Of a stretch of 64,000 nucleotides of DNA, positions 7,583 to 16,244 are shown piece after piece. The first letter of the stretch is position 1. Every line of letters begins with the position of its first letter. Source of the stretch: Candidatus Saccharicenans sp. (GTDB lineage: Bacteria; Acidobacteriota; Aminicenantia; Aminicenantales; Saccharicenantaceae); assembly GCA_030017715.1 (NCBI GenBank), contig JASEIU010000001.1, positions 272,677 through 336,676 of the forward strand, written 5' to 3'. Under the pieces are notes generated by a model. It was not told where the DNA came from and made no database searches. It worked only from the letters and a program-made list of their open reading frames with translations. The translations under genes and the position numbers were made by a program.

Positions 7583-9139
7583 ATGTTCGAATCAGATGAA
7601 AAATTAGAAAAGGCTATAATAGATGATAAGGCTAGGGGAATTCCAGATAAAGAAATAGGTAGAAAATATGGTGTTACACATAGATTTATAGAAAAAATTA
7701 TTACCCGCCGCAGAGGAATTAATGTAAGCAGTATCAATAAAAGGAAAGGAATAAAGTTTTTAGAACCGTCAGAATTTTCCTTACAGGAAGGCTCTGTATG
7801 GAGCTTTAAGCAGAGAGGAAATTGGGCTACACATAGCGGAGAATACAGGGGAAATTTTTCGCCCTATATCCCCAGGAATATAATTCTACGATATTCAAAT
7901 CCAGGAGAATTGGTACTGGATATGTTTTGCGGTGGGGGAACGACTGCCATTGAAAGTAAGCTGCTGGGGAGACGGTGTATAGCTTCTGATATAAATGAAA
8001 AGGCTATAGAATTTGCCAGGGAAAATCTTGATTTTAATTTTAATCCGTTGCAATTTCCTGAATTGCCAATTAAAAAGATATTTGAACCTGAATTATATGT
8101 TAAAGACGCAAGAGACCTATCCTGGATTAAGGATGAATCAATCGATTTAATTTGTACTCATCCACCTTATGCCAATATTATTCAATATACTGATAATAAG
8201 GCGGCAGACCTTTCATTCCTTGATATAGAGGATTTCTTAAAAGAAATGCAAAAAGTAGCTGCCGAAAGCTTCAGAGTAATAAAGCCTGGCAGACAATGTG
8301 CATTATTAATAGGTGATACAAGAAGAAAAAGACATGTTGTGCCGATTGGGTTCTGGCTTATTGATGTTTATCTTAAAACAGGTTTTGAATTAAGAGAGTT
8401 AATAATAAAAAGACAACACAACTGTAAAACTACTGGTTTTTGGTATGATAAGAGCATAAAGAATAATTTTCTTCTCCTTGCTCATGAATACCTGCCTGTT
8501 TTCGAAAAGCCTTACAGAAAGAATAAAAGGAGCAAAGTAACCGAACAAAAAAGTTCCTTGAATTTAAAAAAGGTTCAGGTTCCCAAGAAATATATAGCTC
8601 AAACATTAGAAACAACAACAGTATGGGTTTTCCCTGATGACAGAAGGGACCAGTTGTTGTCTGATAATCTTATAAAGCGCTATGCTTCTGATGATGGTTA
8701 TATAAAAATTGTTATTGACAAGCAATTAAAATGCGGGGGACCAAAAGAGCTGAGATTTAAAAAGGATCACTGCAAACTCATATGGATTGATTCCCCTGCC
8801 CTTGCAGGAGAGTTGAGTTTTGGAATTGGGGAATATTTAGAAGCCGTAGCAAAAATGGTTAAGCAAGGAACAGACCTGCTTGAAACTGAAGGCTTTTTTG
8901 CCATTGAGACCAGGGATGTGAGATACAATGGTAAGATTATTCCTTTTGCTAAACTCATAATCGAAATGTTGAAAAATGAGCCCCTATGGCTTAAGGAAAT
9001 TATTATTGTAACTTCAGAAGACGGAAAGCCAAATTTAAAACAAATAGGGGACTATATTCATAACACTGCAGAAAAATCAGATCCAGAATATCTGCAGATT
9101 AATCACAGTTATTTGTTGATATATGAAAAGAACTGCTGA
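7583..9139 (+). CDS. DNA methyltransferase (N6-adenine or N4-cytosine type), partner of the DpnII-like nuclease
   Basis: About 518 residues from the ATG at 7583, chosen because AAGGAA lies 9 bases upstream; an ATG at 7565 is the alternative and adds six residues. An N-terminal helix-turn-helix-like stretch (DKEIGRKYGVTHRFIEKII) is followed by SAM motif I LDMFCGGGTT, then motif IV THPPYANIIQY. Motif I precedes motif IV, so it is not the usual beta-class order. The last 190 residues look like a second, degenerate methylase half: LIWIDSPALAGE sits where a DPPY motif would be, followed by EYLEAVAKMVKQGTD and GFFAIETRDVRYNGKIIPFA. This is not a Dam-type enzyme, the partner usual for DpnII. AT-rich like its neighbour. 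Confidence 0.85.
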   Translation: MFESDEKLEKAIIDDKARGIPDKEIGRKYGVTHRFIEKIITRRRGINVSSINKRKGIKFLEPSEFSLQEGSVWSFKQRGNWATHSGEYRGNFSPYIPRNIILRYSNPGELVLDMFCGGGTTAIESKLLGRRCIASDINEKAIEFARENLDFNFNPLQFPELPIKKIFEPELYVKDARDLSWIKDESIDLICTHPPYANIIQYTDNKAADLSFLDIEDFLKEMQKVAAESFRVIKPGRQCALLIGDTRRKRHVVPIGFWLIDVYLKTGFELRELIIKRQHNCKTTGFWYDKSIKNNFLLLAHEYLPVFEKPYRKNKRSKVTEQKSSLNLKKVQVPKKYIAQTLETTTVWVFPDDRRDQLLSDNLIKRYASDDGYIKIVIDKQLKCGGPKELRFKKDHCKLIWIDSPALAGELSFGIGEYLEAVAKMVKQGTDLLETEGFFAIETRDVRYNGKIIPFAKLIIEMLKNEPLWLKEIIIVTSEDGKPNLKQIGDYIHNTAEKSDPEYLQINHSYLLIYEKNC

Positions 9140-9166
9140 TCGGTAGTTGTAAGTTTTCTTTTTTAT
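9131..9166 (+). terminator. Weak terminator-like hairpin after the restriction-modification cassette
   Basis: AACTGC pairs with GTAGTT (one G-U) around a short loop, then GTAAG and a T-rich tail TTTTCTTTTTT. The stem is short, so activity is uncertain. Confidence 0.3.
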
Positions 9167-9194
9167 GAATGATTTAAATTTCAGGTTTCAGGCC

Positions 9195-10736
9195 TTATGA
9201 AGGCATAATATCGGAACAGATCAGATGGGCGGCCAGTTCGCCGGTTCGCATGGCGGTCGGCACGCCGCCCATAAACAGTTTGCTGGCGGCATAGATCCCG
9301 ACCATCAGCAGGTTACTGATCGGGGTTTCCACCAGCAGCTTCCGGCCAAAGCTTTCTGTCTTATCGCTGCTCCAGCTCCAGCCGGCAATCGACCCCTCGA
9401 ATCTGTGTCCCCAGTCCTGATAGGTTAGCGGGGTGGCCACTTCCATCAGTTCGATGGCTTCGCTCAGGCCGGGCAGCACTTCTTCGGCCAGTTTCACCAG
9501 CTTTAAGGCCAGGGCCGTCTTGTGGGCCTTATATTCCGGCACTCTCTTTTTCTCGCCCGTCCGGAAACGAGCAAAATGCTTATAATCAAGCCCCGCCTTG
9601 AGCACCAGCCCGATGCGTCCGACCGGCGCCTGGCGGGGCTCGTTGTCGCTCCAGCGGCAGATCTCTATTTCCCCGTTCTCCAGGTTCAATTCGTCGGTTC
9701 CAGTCCGAACACCCTGTTTTTTCCCGGGGCTATAAAAAAGATGGGTGGCTCGCATCCGGCTGAAGTCGCACCTCGCGGGATTGAGGCCGAGATAAAGGCA
9801 CAGTTCCGAGGCGGTATAAGGAATGGTTCTGATCTTATCATGGAAATCTTTACCGACCGCCTCCGGCTCCACAAGCTCCAGAAAAGTCGTCTTGTAGTCG
9901 GCGTTGCAGACCACCCAGTCTGCCCCGACCAGACTATTATCTTCTGTAATCACGCCCCTGGCCAGGCCGTTCTCCACGACGATCTTTTTTACCGACAGCC
10001 CGAAGTATAATTCGCCGCCGGCCTCCCTGATGACTGCCGCCAGCTTATCGCTGAGTTCGTGTGTTCCCCAGGAAGGATACCAGATGCCCTCGACCGACAT
10101 AATCTGCCACATCATGGCCAGGGTCAGACAGGACAGGGCCGGCTCGGCCGTGCCCATCGAGCCCAGGAAGTTGATTAGCTCCGGGTTCTTCAAGTGCTGG
10201 CGGAGAAAATCCAAAGCCCGGTTTTTAGAAAATTTGGCCAGCCTGGTTTTTCTGCTTTCCGAATATTCCGATTTTACCAGTTTTTCCTGCAGAGTGTTCA
10301 GTTTCTGCGGCAGATAGTCAGGACACCAGCGATATAAATCGTGAACGAGTTTCATGGCTGGTTTGAGTTCCTGAAAGATCTTTTTCAGGCCGGGTCTTTC
10401 CTCAGGAAAAAACCCGCTCAGTTCCTCGCGCAGTTCGTCTGGCGGTCGCGAATAGACCAGGTCCATTTCCGGTGTTATCAGTTGAAAATGGTTTCGCTTG
10501 AATTCCAGATGTTCTCTGATCCCCAGGAAGGCCAGCAGGCTGCTGACGTAGCCTGGATAGCTGAACGATAGAGGACCCATCGGGAAGTAGTAAGCACCGC
10601 GCCGGAAGACGTAGCTGGTGCCGCCGGGATGGGCGTCCTTTTCCAGCACCAGGACCTTGACTCCCTTTCTGGCCAGAGCAGCCGCACAGGTCAATCCGCC
10701 CAGGCCGGCTCCCACCACTATGACTTCATACCGCAT
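9195..10736 (-). CDS. FAD-dependent NAD(P)-binding oxidoreductase, phytoene desaturase / retinol saturase-like
   Basis: A 513-residue flavoprotein. The N-terminal dinucleotide-binding motif is VIVVGAGLGGLTCAAALARKG followed by VLVLEKDAHPGG, the CrtI/RetSat layout. A C-terminal FAD-contact motif is LLMVGIYAASKLFMGGVPTAMRTGELAA, close to the GxG...A-x-x-G(A)R signature of the amine oxidase superfamily. AGGAGCGGGGAAAG precedes the ATG at 10736. No carotenoid or isoprenoid gene is adjacent, so the true substrate (polyene, lipid or quinone precursor) is unknown. The gene stands alone between the convergent methylase and the HEAT-DUF1080 gene. Confidence 0.85.
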   Translation of the reverse strand: MRYEVIVVGAGLGGLTCAAALARKGVKVLVLEKDAHPGGTSYVFRRGAYYFPMGPLSFSYPGYVSSLLAFLGIREHLEFKRNHFQLITPEMDLVYSRPPDELREELSGFFPEERPGLKKIFQELKPAMKLVHDLYRWCPDYLPQKLNTLQEKLVKSEYSESRKTRLAKFSKNRALDFLRQHLKNPELINFLGSMGTAEPALSCLTLAMMWQIMSVEGIWYPSWGTHELSDKLAAVIREAGGELYFGLSVKKIVVENGLARGVITEDNSLVGADWVVCNADYKTTFLELVEPEAVGKDFHDKIRTIPYTASELCLYLGLNPARCDFSRMRATHLFYSPGKKQGVRTGTDELNLENGEIEICRWSDNEPRQAPVGRIGLVLKAGLDYKHFARFRTGEKKRVPEYKAHKTALALKLVKLAEEVLPGLSEAIELMEVATPLTYQDWGHRFEGSIAGWSWSSDKTESFGRKLLVETPISNLLMVGIYAASKLFMGGVPTAMRTGELAAHLICSDIMPS

Positions 10737-10815
10737 CTTTCCCCGCTCCTATTTTAACAGAAGACCGAATGATAACCTAACCTGGAAAGTGTTATGGCTC
10801 AGGCCTTTTTCTGTG

Positions 10816-13800
10816 CTATTTGAGCGGTTGTTTTATTTCTCGGAGGTAAAGGTTCTTAAAATATAGCGGGGTATTGTGGGCCTGAAGCTCTATCTGACCG
10901 CAGCGGTAGATTGGCTTGTCGCGCTCCCAGTAGTTTTCCATGACCACATTATCCACCACCAGCCGGCCATTAAGATAGACCGTAACCCGTTCGCCAACCA
11001 TCTTGATGTAGAAAGTGTTCCAGGTGCCGACGGGATTGTCGGCCGGCCGGGTCGGTTGGTTGGGGTTTTTCTGGTTGTTATAAAGCCCTCCCGACCCTTC
11101 CGGCCACTGAGCCGGGTCCCAGATCTGAACCTGGGGCGAACCTCGAAGGTAGATTCCGCTGTCGCCGCCGGGCTCAATCTTCCAGTCTACAAACAGCTCA
11201 AAATCACAGTAGTCTTTAACGGTGCACAGGCTATGACCCTGTCCGTCAAAAACCAGCTCACCGGCCACTACCTTCCAGTGCTGCCTCATATCTTCGTTAG
11301 CTTTCTGCTGGGCTATACGAAGCTCTTCAGGACTCATCTTGGCCCGCTGCACCGGGTCGCCGACCAGGCCCTTCCAGCCGTTAAGGTCTTTGCGGTTAAA
11401 GAGAGGCTCGAATCCTTCCTGCCTGAGCAGCCGGTCGAGGTATAGTTCTGTTTCTTCAATTTCCAGGTCGTCTCTGAGGAGGGTCAGGGCGTGCTTCAGG
11501 ATCATGATGGTTTCAAAACCGCTCAGCCCTTCTTCGCCTGATGAAGGCCTGGCCAGCCGGCAGGCCATGACTGCGGCTCGTTCCCGGAAATTATCGTCGG
11601 TGAAAAAATTGGCAATTTCTCTCAAGGCCCTCGGATCTCTAAGGCTGCCCCAGGCGGTGAAGAGCAAATTCTTTTCGTCCGGATAGGCAGCCAGAGGCTT
11701 TATCTCATTGAGCACCTTTATCTTCTGTTCCCGGTCAGCGGTCGGGTCTTTCATCAACCTGGCCAGCGCCTGAAAAGCCAGGTAGCGGTGTGTCCGGTTG
11801 TCGCTGTTCTTGATCTGGTTGACCAGGTGAGTGGCGGCTTCAAAATCGGGCCAGTTGCTGAGCGCGGCCAGAGCGGCCGTTTTTATTTCCGGGCTTCTGT
11901 TATTAAGAAAATTGACCAGGCTGCTCAAACAGGCCTGTCCTCCGACCTGGGGCAGCAGCCTGACCAACTCGGCCCGCTCTTTTTCCGACTTCCGGCTGAG
12001 CAAAGCCAGGGCTGTTTTCTGCCGCAGCTCTGAATTCTGAATTTTATTCAAGGCGCCGATGATAGCTTTTTGAAAACCGGGGGCCAGCGAGGTGTCGGGC
12101 AAAGCCAGGTATCTTTCTACCAGCCAGGTCAGGTCATTGCCGTCAACAACCTGAACCAGGGACCCGACGGCGGCCTTTTTCAGTTCCGGATTTTCTGCTT
12201 CGCAGGCCGCCAGGACTTCCTTTTTCCAGCTTGAGTCCAGCTGCTCCTGCAGGTCGCGAAGCACAGCGATTTTGCCGCTATCCGAAAGCGACGGAAAGGA
12301 CTCTCGGACCGCGGGCAAATAGCTCTGGCCCCGGAGCGACTTGAAGAGGTCCAGAATCAGTCCGGCCTCAGCTTCGGTTCGGTTTAAGCCGGCCAGCAGG
12401 CGAGGGACAGCCTCCTCTTTCTTCAGGGCGAAAAAGCTCCTGATGGCAGCGCGCCTGACCACTTCGTCCGGGTCATCAAGGTAAGGCTCTATAACCTCAA
12501 TCTTGGCCTGAATTTCAGGGCTTCCCAGGAACTCTATGACTGCTGCCCGGTTAACCGGGGGAAGACCAGCCAGGTTCTCCACCAGCTCTTTAATAAGTCC
12601 GGGCCAGCGGTATTCTCTGGCCAGCCTCAGGGCCTGCTGGCGGTAGGCGGGCTGCTCGCTCCAGACCGCTTTGATCAGGTCGGAGATCGACTTTTCAGCG
12701 GCAATTTCGGCTATCAGGTTCAGAGCTTCGCAGCGCAGAGAAGATTCGTCCCCGACGATAAGAATTTCTGTGGCCCGTTGAGCGATCTCCAGAGCCCGGT
12801 CTTTATGCCCTTCCTCAGCCAACCTGCGAGCAAAGCGCAGGTAAAGTTCCAGACTATGCCTTCGCTCCTGCGGGCCGGCGAGAGTGGGAATGGAAGCCAG
12901 CAGTGGCTCGGATGAAGGTTCGGCTATTTCAGCCAGGGCGGCCAGGGCTGAGTATCTAATTTCCGGGTCAGAGTCGGAAGCCATGACTCGCAGCCGGGGG
13001 AGCGCTTTCCGGCTGCGCAAGTTTCCCAGGGTCAGAATGATCGAGGGCTGCGATGCGGAGGGGATCCGGTCCAGGTTATTGATCAGGATATCTTCCAGTT
13101 CCGGTCCTTTAACCCGGAGCATGGCTTTGAGGGCATATTCAGTCAGGTCAGGATTTTTTAGGAAAGCGGCCAGCCGGCCCAGATGCTTAGGGCTGACCAC
13201 ATACTGGACTTCTTCCAGAAGGAATTTTCTTATTTCGTCTGACGGGGCCTGGACGGCCAGCTTCAGCAGGTCATCGGCCAGGAGCTGTCTTTGCTCTTCC
13301 TGCCCTGGCCGGCCGCTCCGGGTAACCAGGCCGTCGAGAGCAAAGCGCACCAGGCTGTCATCCTTCTCTCCGGGGGCTGCCAGGCGGCGGCCGAGCTCGT
13401 AAACAACGGACGAACCGGCACTGAGCATCTCAGAGAAAATTTTTTCCGCTTCCTGCTGATTGCCGGCCGGAAGCTGCCGCAGCCATTCGTCAACCTGATT
13501 CCTGATGTTCTCAGGAACAACTGCGGGCTGAGGGCGAGAAACTGTAGCCGATGGTTTGACCGGGGGTTGATAGCAGGCTTGAAAAAAAGAGGCAGCAGCC
13601 AGCGTGATCAGGGAAATTGCGAGCAGGCGGGACTGATTAAACGGATTAACCTGTCGGGAGGCTGAACTTTTCCTTAATTCAGAAGAGAACGCGAGCCAAT
13701 TCGTGGTGTTCAGAAGGCTGTTTATCTGACCCGGCGTCAATTCCCCGAACCGGCATTTTCGTCGGGCCCGTGATTTCAAAAAGAAAATTGAGCCGATTTT

Positions 13801-13908
13801 CTGACGAACTAAAAATATTAAAATCGGAAAGGCCGAGCTTCCCGGCTGATTCCTGAGCCTATTTTTTTCCATTTTCTTTTGCTCTTTGCTTTTTATTTTT
13901 TCTTTCAT
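10816..13908 (-). CDS. Large HEAT-repeat plus DUF1080 protein, probable lipoprotein (start uncertain)
   Basis: The open frame spans 1030 codons from an ATG at 13908. A hydrophobic segment RLLAISLITLAAASFFQACY at residues about 94-113 ends in FQAC, a loose lipobox, so the first 85-90 residues are probably not translated or the start is non-canonical. No ATG, GTG or TTG lies close upstream of the hydrophobic segment; the nearest is a TTG at 13740. Residues about 150-800 are tandem HEAT repeats (LAALAEIA, VRRAAIRSFFAL, IKTAALAALSNW). Residues about 820-1028 form a DUF1080 domain: FEPLFNRKDLNGWKG, GGDSGIYLRGSPQVQIWDP, GTWNTFYIKMVG. HEAT-DUF1080 fusions occur in exported sugar-processing loci. Confidence 0.82.
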   Translation of the reverse strand: MKEKIKSKEQKKMEKNRLRNQPGSSAFPILIFLVRQKIGSIFFLKSRARRKCRFGELTPGQINSLLNTTNWLAFSSELRKSSASRQVNPFNQSRLLAISLITLAAASFFQACYQPPVKPSATVSRPQPAVVPENIRNQVDEWLRQLPAGNQQEAEKIFSEMLSAGSSVVYELGRRLAAPGEKDDSLVRFALDGLVTRSGRPGQEEQRQLLADDLLKLAVQAPSDEIRKFLLEEVQYVVSPKHLGRLAAFLKNPDLTEYALKAMLRVKGPELEDILINNLDRIPSASQPSIILTLGNLRSRKALPRLRVMASDSDPEIRYSALAALAEIAEPSSEPLLASIPTLAGPQERRHSLELYLRFARRLAEEGHKDRALEIAQRATEILIVGDESSLRCEALNLIAEIAAEKSISDLIKAVWSEQPAYRQQALRLAREYRWPGLIKELVENLAGLPPVNRAAVIEFLGSPEIQAKIEVIEPYLDDPDEVVRRAAIRSFFALKKEEAVPRLLAGLNRTEAEAGLILDLFKSLRGQSYLPAVRESFPSLSDSGKIAVLRDLQEQLDSSWKKEVLAACEAENPELKKAAVGSLVQVVDGNDLTWLVERYLALPDTSLAPGFQKAIIGALNKIQNSELRQKTALALLSRKSEKERAELVRLLPQVGGQACLSSLVNFLNNRSPEIKTAALAALSNWPDFEAATHLVNQIKNSDNRTHRYLAFQALARLMKDPTADREQKIKVLNEIKPLAAYPDEKNLLFTAWGSLRDPRALREIANFFTDDNFRERAAVMACRLARPSSGEEGLSGFETIMILKHALTLLRDDLEIEETELYLDRLLRQEGFEPLFNRKDLNGWKGLVGDPVQRAKMSPEELRIAQQKANEDMRQHWKVVAGELVFDGQGHSLCTVKDYCDFELFVDWKIEPGGDSGIYLRGSPQVQIWDPAQWPEGSGGLYNNQKNPNQPTRPADNPVGTWNTFYIKMVGERVTVYLNGRLVVDNVVMENYWERDKPIYRCGQIELQAHNTPLYFKNLYLREIKQPLK

Positions 13909-14073
13909 GGTCTGAGCAAGCGCTGCCGGCCGAGATGGAAATTCGGATTTGATTCGGAGCCGAACGGAAAAGATTGTTGGCGATAAAGGTTCCTTTCATG
14001 AGATTCTCGCATCCGGTTTCTCTTATTCTTCTCGTTCATATATCATCCTGTGCTTTAACAGCCCGGAGGGCTT

Positions 14074-15345
14074 TCAAACCGACTCCAGCAGTTCGTTCCA
14101 GGGACTTCGCATCGGTTCGTTGATCAGCAGATTCGCCTGCTTGTCGCCGATGAATACCTGGCGCTCGGGGTCAAAACGCAGGTTTCGGCCGAGCCTGACG
14201 GCGATTTTGGCCAGGTTGACTAAGGTGCAGGAGCGGTGGGCGTTTGCTTCGTTCAGAGCGAATTTGCGCCTTTCGCGGACAGCCTGATGAAAATCGGTCA
14301 CCTGCGGTTCGGGGTCCGGCAGCGTTTTGAGTTTTTCGGCAAGGCCGGGGATGGTGCTTCTTAGCCCGGGATAGAGCATTCCCTCCGGCCCTTCGATGAA
14401 CGGAACGTCCTTTCGCTGGTTTTCTCCGTCCAGGATTATTTCACAGCCGTCAGAATAGCGCAGGACAATTTTTCTCCACCGGCCGCAGGCGTCGGGATGC
14501 TGCTGCGGGGCGTCGACTTCGATTTCGACCGGACTGGTGTGGTCCTTTTCTAAGATGTACTGAACCGGGTCGAGATAATGCATGCCCATATCGCCCAGGC
14601 CGCCGCCGTCATAATCCCAGTAGCCGCGGAAGGTTACGTGAACGCGGTGGGGGTGATATGGTTTATAAGGAGCCGGACCGAGCCAGAAATCATAATCGAG
14701 TTCGGGCGGAACCGAATGTGGCGGGAGGTACGTTTTCCCCTGCCAGTAGAATTTCCAGTCGAAGCCGGTAGCGCCGCTTATAGTTATTTTCAGAGGCCAA
14801 CCGAGGAGCCGGTTTTCGACGATCTTTTTTATGGGTTTTACCGGCGTTCCGAAGCCATAGAAGGTGCCTTCGAACCTGAACCAGGTGTTGATCCTGAAGA
14901 TGCGGCCGTAACGCCGGACAGCTTCGACCACTTTTTGCCCTTCCCCGATTGTCCGGGTCATCGGCTTTTCGCACCAGATGTCCTTGCCGGCCCGGGCGGC
15001 GGCGATGGACATCAGAGCGTGCCAGTGAGGCGGGGTGACGATATGGACGATGTCAATCTCAGGCCGGGCTAAGACTTGGCGGAAATCAAAATAACCTTTG
15101 ACGCCGGGACCGGCCAGCTCCAGGGCTTCTTGCAGGTGATTACGATCGACATCGCAGACGGCCAGAAGACGGCCCGGGTAGCGAAAGTGAGCCTTGCCCA
15201 TACCGCCGACGCCGATAATGGCTCTGGTTAATTCGTCACTCGGCGGAATGTATCCCTGACCTCCCAGCACCCGGCGGGGAACGATGAGCAGCCCGCAGGA
15301 AGCTACCAGGCCGGTTTTGAGAAAATTTCGTCTCGAAATCGTCAT
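14074..15345 (-). CDS. Gfo/Idh/MocA family oxidoreductase with Tat signal, second copy
   Basis: A 423-residue protein with a twin-arginine signal, SRRNFLKTGLVASCGLL, then a Rossmann domain (RAIIGVGGMGKAHF, LLAVCDVDRNH) and IVTPPHWHALMSIAAARAGKDIWCEKPMTRT with the catalytic-region EKP intact. The C-terminal domain has DYDGGGLGDMGMHYLDPVQYIL. It is diverged from the copy at 2174-3574, which carries QKP. The two probably act on different sugars outside the cytoplasm. It lies upstream of the HEAT-DUF1080 gene on the same strand with 165 bases between, and may be co-transcribed with it. Confidence 0.88.
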   Translation of the reverse strand: MTISRRNFLKTGLVASCGLLIVPRRVLGGQGYIPPSDELTRAIIGVGGMGKAHFRYPGRLLAVCDVDRNHLQEALELAGPGVKGYFDFRQVLARPEIDIVHIVTPPHWHALMSIAAARAGKDIWCEKPMTRTIGEGQKVVEAVRRYGRIFRINTWFRFEGTFYGFGTPVKPIKKIVENRLLGWPLKITISGATGFDWKFYWQGKTYLPPHSVPPELDYDFWLGPAPYKPYHPHRVHVTFRGYWDYDGGGLGDMGMHYLDPVQYILEKDHTSPVEIEVDAPQQHPDACGRWRKIVLRYSDGCEIILDGENQRKDVPFIEGPEGMLYPGLRSTIPGLAEKLKTLPDPEPQVTDFHQAVRERRKFALNEANAHRSCTLVNLAKIAVRLGRNLRFDPERQVFIGDKQANLLINEPMRSPWNELLESV

Positions 15346-15396
15346 TTTATTCTTGAGAAATATCTTTTATCCCAATCATGACAATTTATCAACCTG

Positions 15397-15430
15397 AAAA
15401 AGGGGGACACAATACTAATTCCCCAATTTT
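15397..15430. repeat. Short interspersed repeat, copy 3
   Basis: Reads AAAAGGGGGACACAATACTA then ATTCCCCAATTTT; nearly identical to the reverse complement of copy 4 at 19663-19698 and close to copy 1. Lies between divergent genes. Confidence 0.75.
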
Positions 15431-15595
15431 CCTGGACCAGGAAACCGGGGGACCGCAGAGAAGCCAGGAAGCCAGGCCCGAGCTCCAGCCTCTTTTCCTG
15501 GTTCAAAATTTTTTTGCCTTGTGGTAAGAATAAGTAAACCATGCGGATCATACAGACGTATGGAAAGGCGAGAAGTAAAAAGGAGGTGGAGAAAA

Positions 15596-15823
15596 ATGGA
15601 AAAGAAGGTGTGTACCAATTGTGGATTTGCGGGCAGCCCCAAAAAGTACACCAGGGGCAGCCTGGTCTGGGAGGTCATTCTCTGGCTGCTGGCAATCATC
15701 CCGGGAATTTTTTATTCTGTCTGGCGGATTTCTACCCGTTATGAGGGATGTCCGGTTTGCGGAGCTCCTCATATGATTCCGGAGGGCGCCCCGCGGGCCC
15801 AGGAATTTATCAAGAAGAGCTAA
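15596..15823 (+). CDS. Small zinc-ribbon membrane protein
   Basis: A 75-residue protein starting at the ATG at 15596, which has a strong AAGGAGGTGGAG site just upstream; a longer open frame upstream is not needed. A CTNCG pair at the N-terminus and a CPVCG pair near the C-terminus flank one transmembrane segment (VWEVILWLLAIIPGIFYSVW). Such split CxxC pairs can form one zinc ribbon in a hairpin with both ends on the cytoplasmic side only if the segment re-enters, or may act separately. Function is not recognised. It stands alone. Confidence 0.75.
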   Translation: MEKKVCTNCGFAGSPKKYTRGSLVWEVILWLLAIIPGIFYSVWRISTRYEGCPVCGAPHMIPEGAPRAQEFIKKS

Positions 15824-16230
15824 AGGGGTGCGAGCAAATTTCCTGGCGACACCGGTAATACCTCCAAAATGATCTGGGGGAAGGTTAAATTTAAGAGCTG
15901 AGAAAATAAAAATCAATCGTTTTTTTTGCCTCAGACCCGGTCAAAGCGCAGAGGGCAATGTCTTTTAATTCTCGAGCCGTGACGTTTCCCCGGGTTCATC
16001 CCTCTCTCGGTCAAAAGAAATCTATGCCTTAAACAGCCAGAAATATTTTTTGTCAACCAATCCGGAGCGGATTTAAAATGAGACAGTAGCCATCATGGCC
16101 CATCGTTTTCGCCTCTGATCTTTATCGGTTGTCCGATGTTTCTCTTGCCCGTCGTATGCCGGCTGATTCCGGCCATCGGTCTGGCTTGCCCGACTTGAAA
16201 TATATCTGTAAACTCTAAGGAGATTAAATA
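15824..16230. other. Intergenic region upstream of the GH28 gene
   Basis: No gene seen. A weak sigma-70-like pair TTGTCA (16050-16055) and TAAAAT (16074-16079) with an 18-base spacer may drive the downstream gene. Just before that gene, AAGGAG at 16218-16223 precedes a five-codon reading frame (16231-16248, MEGPR) whose TGA overlaps the GH28 ATG. Confidence 0.35.
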
Positions 16231-16244
16231 ATGGAGGGCCCCCG

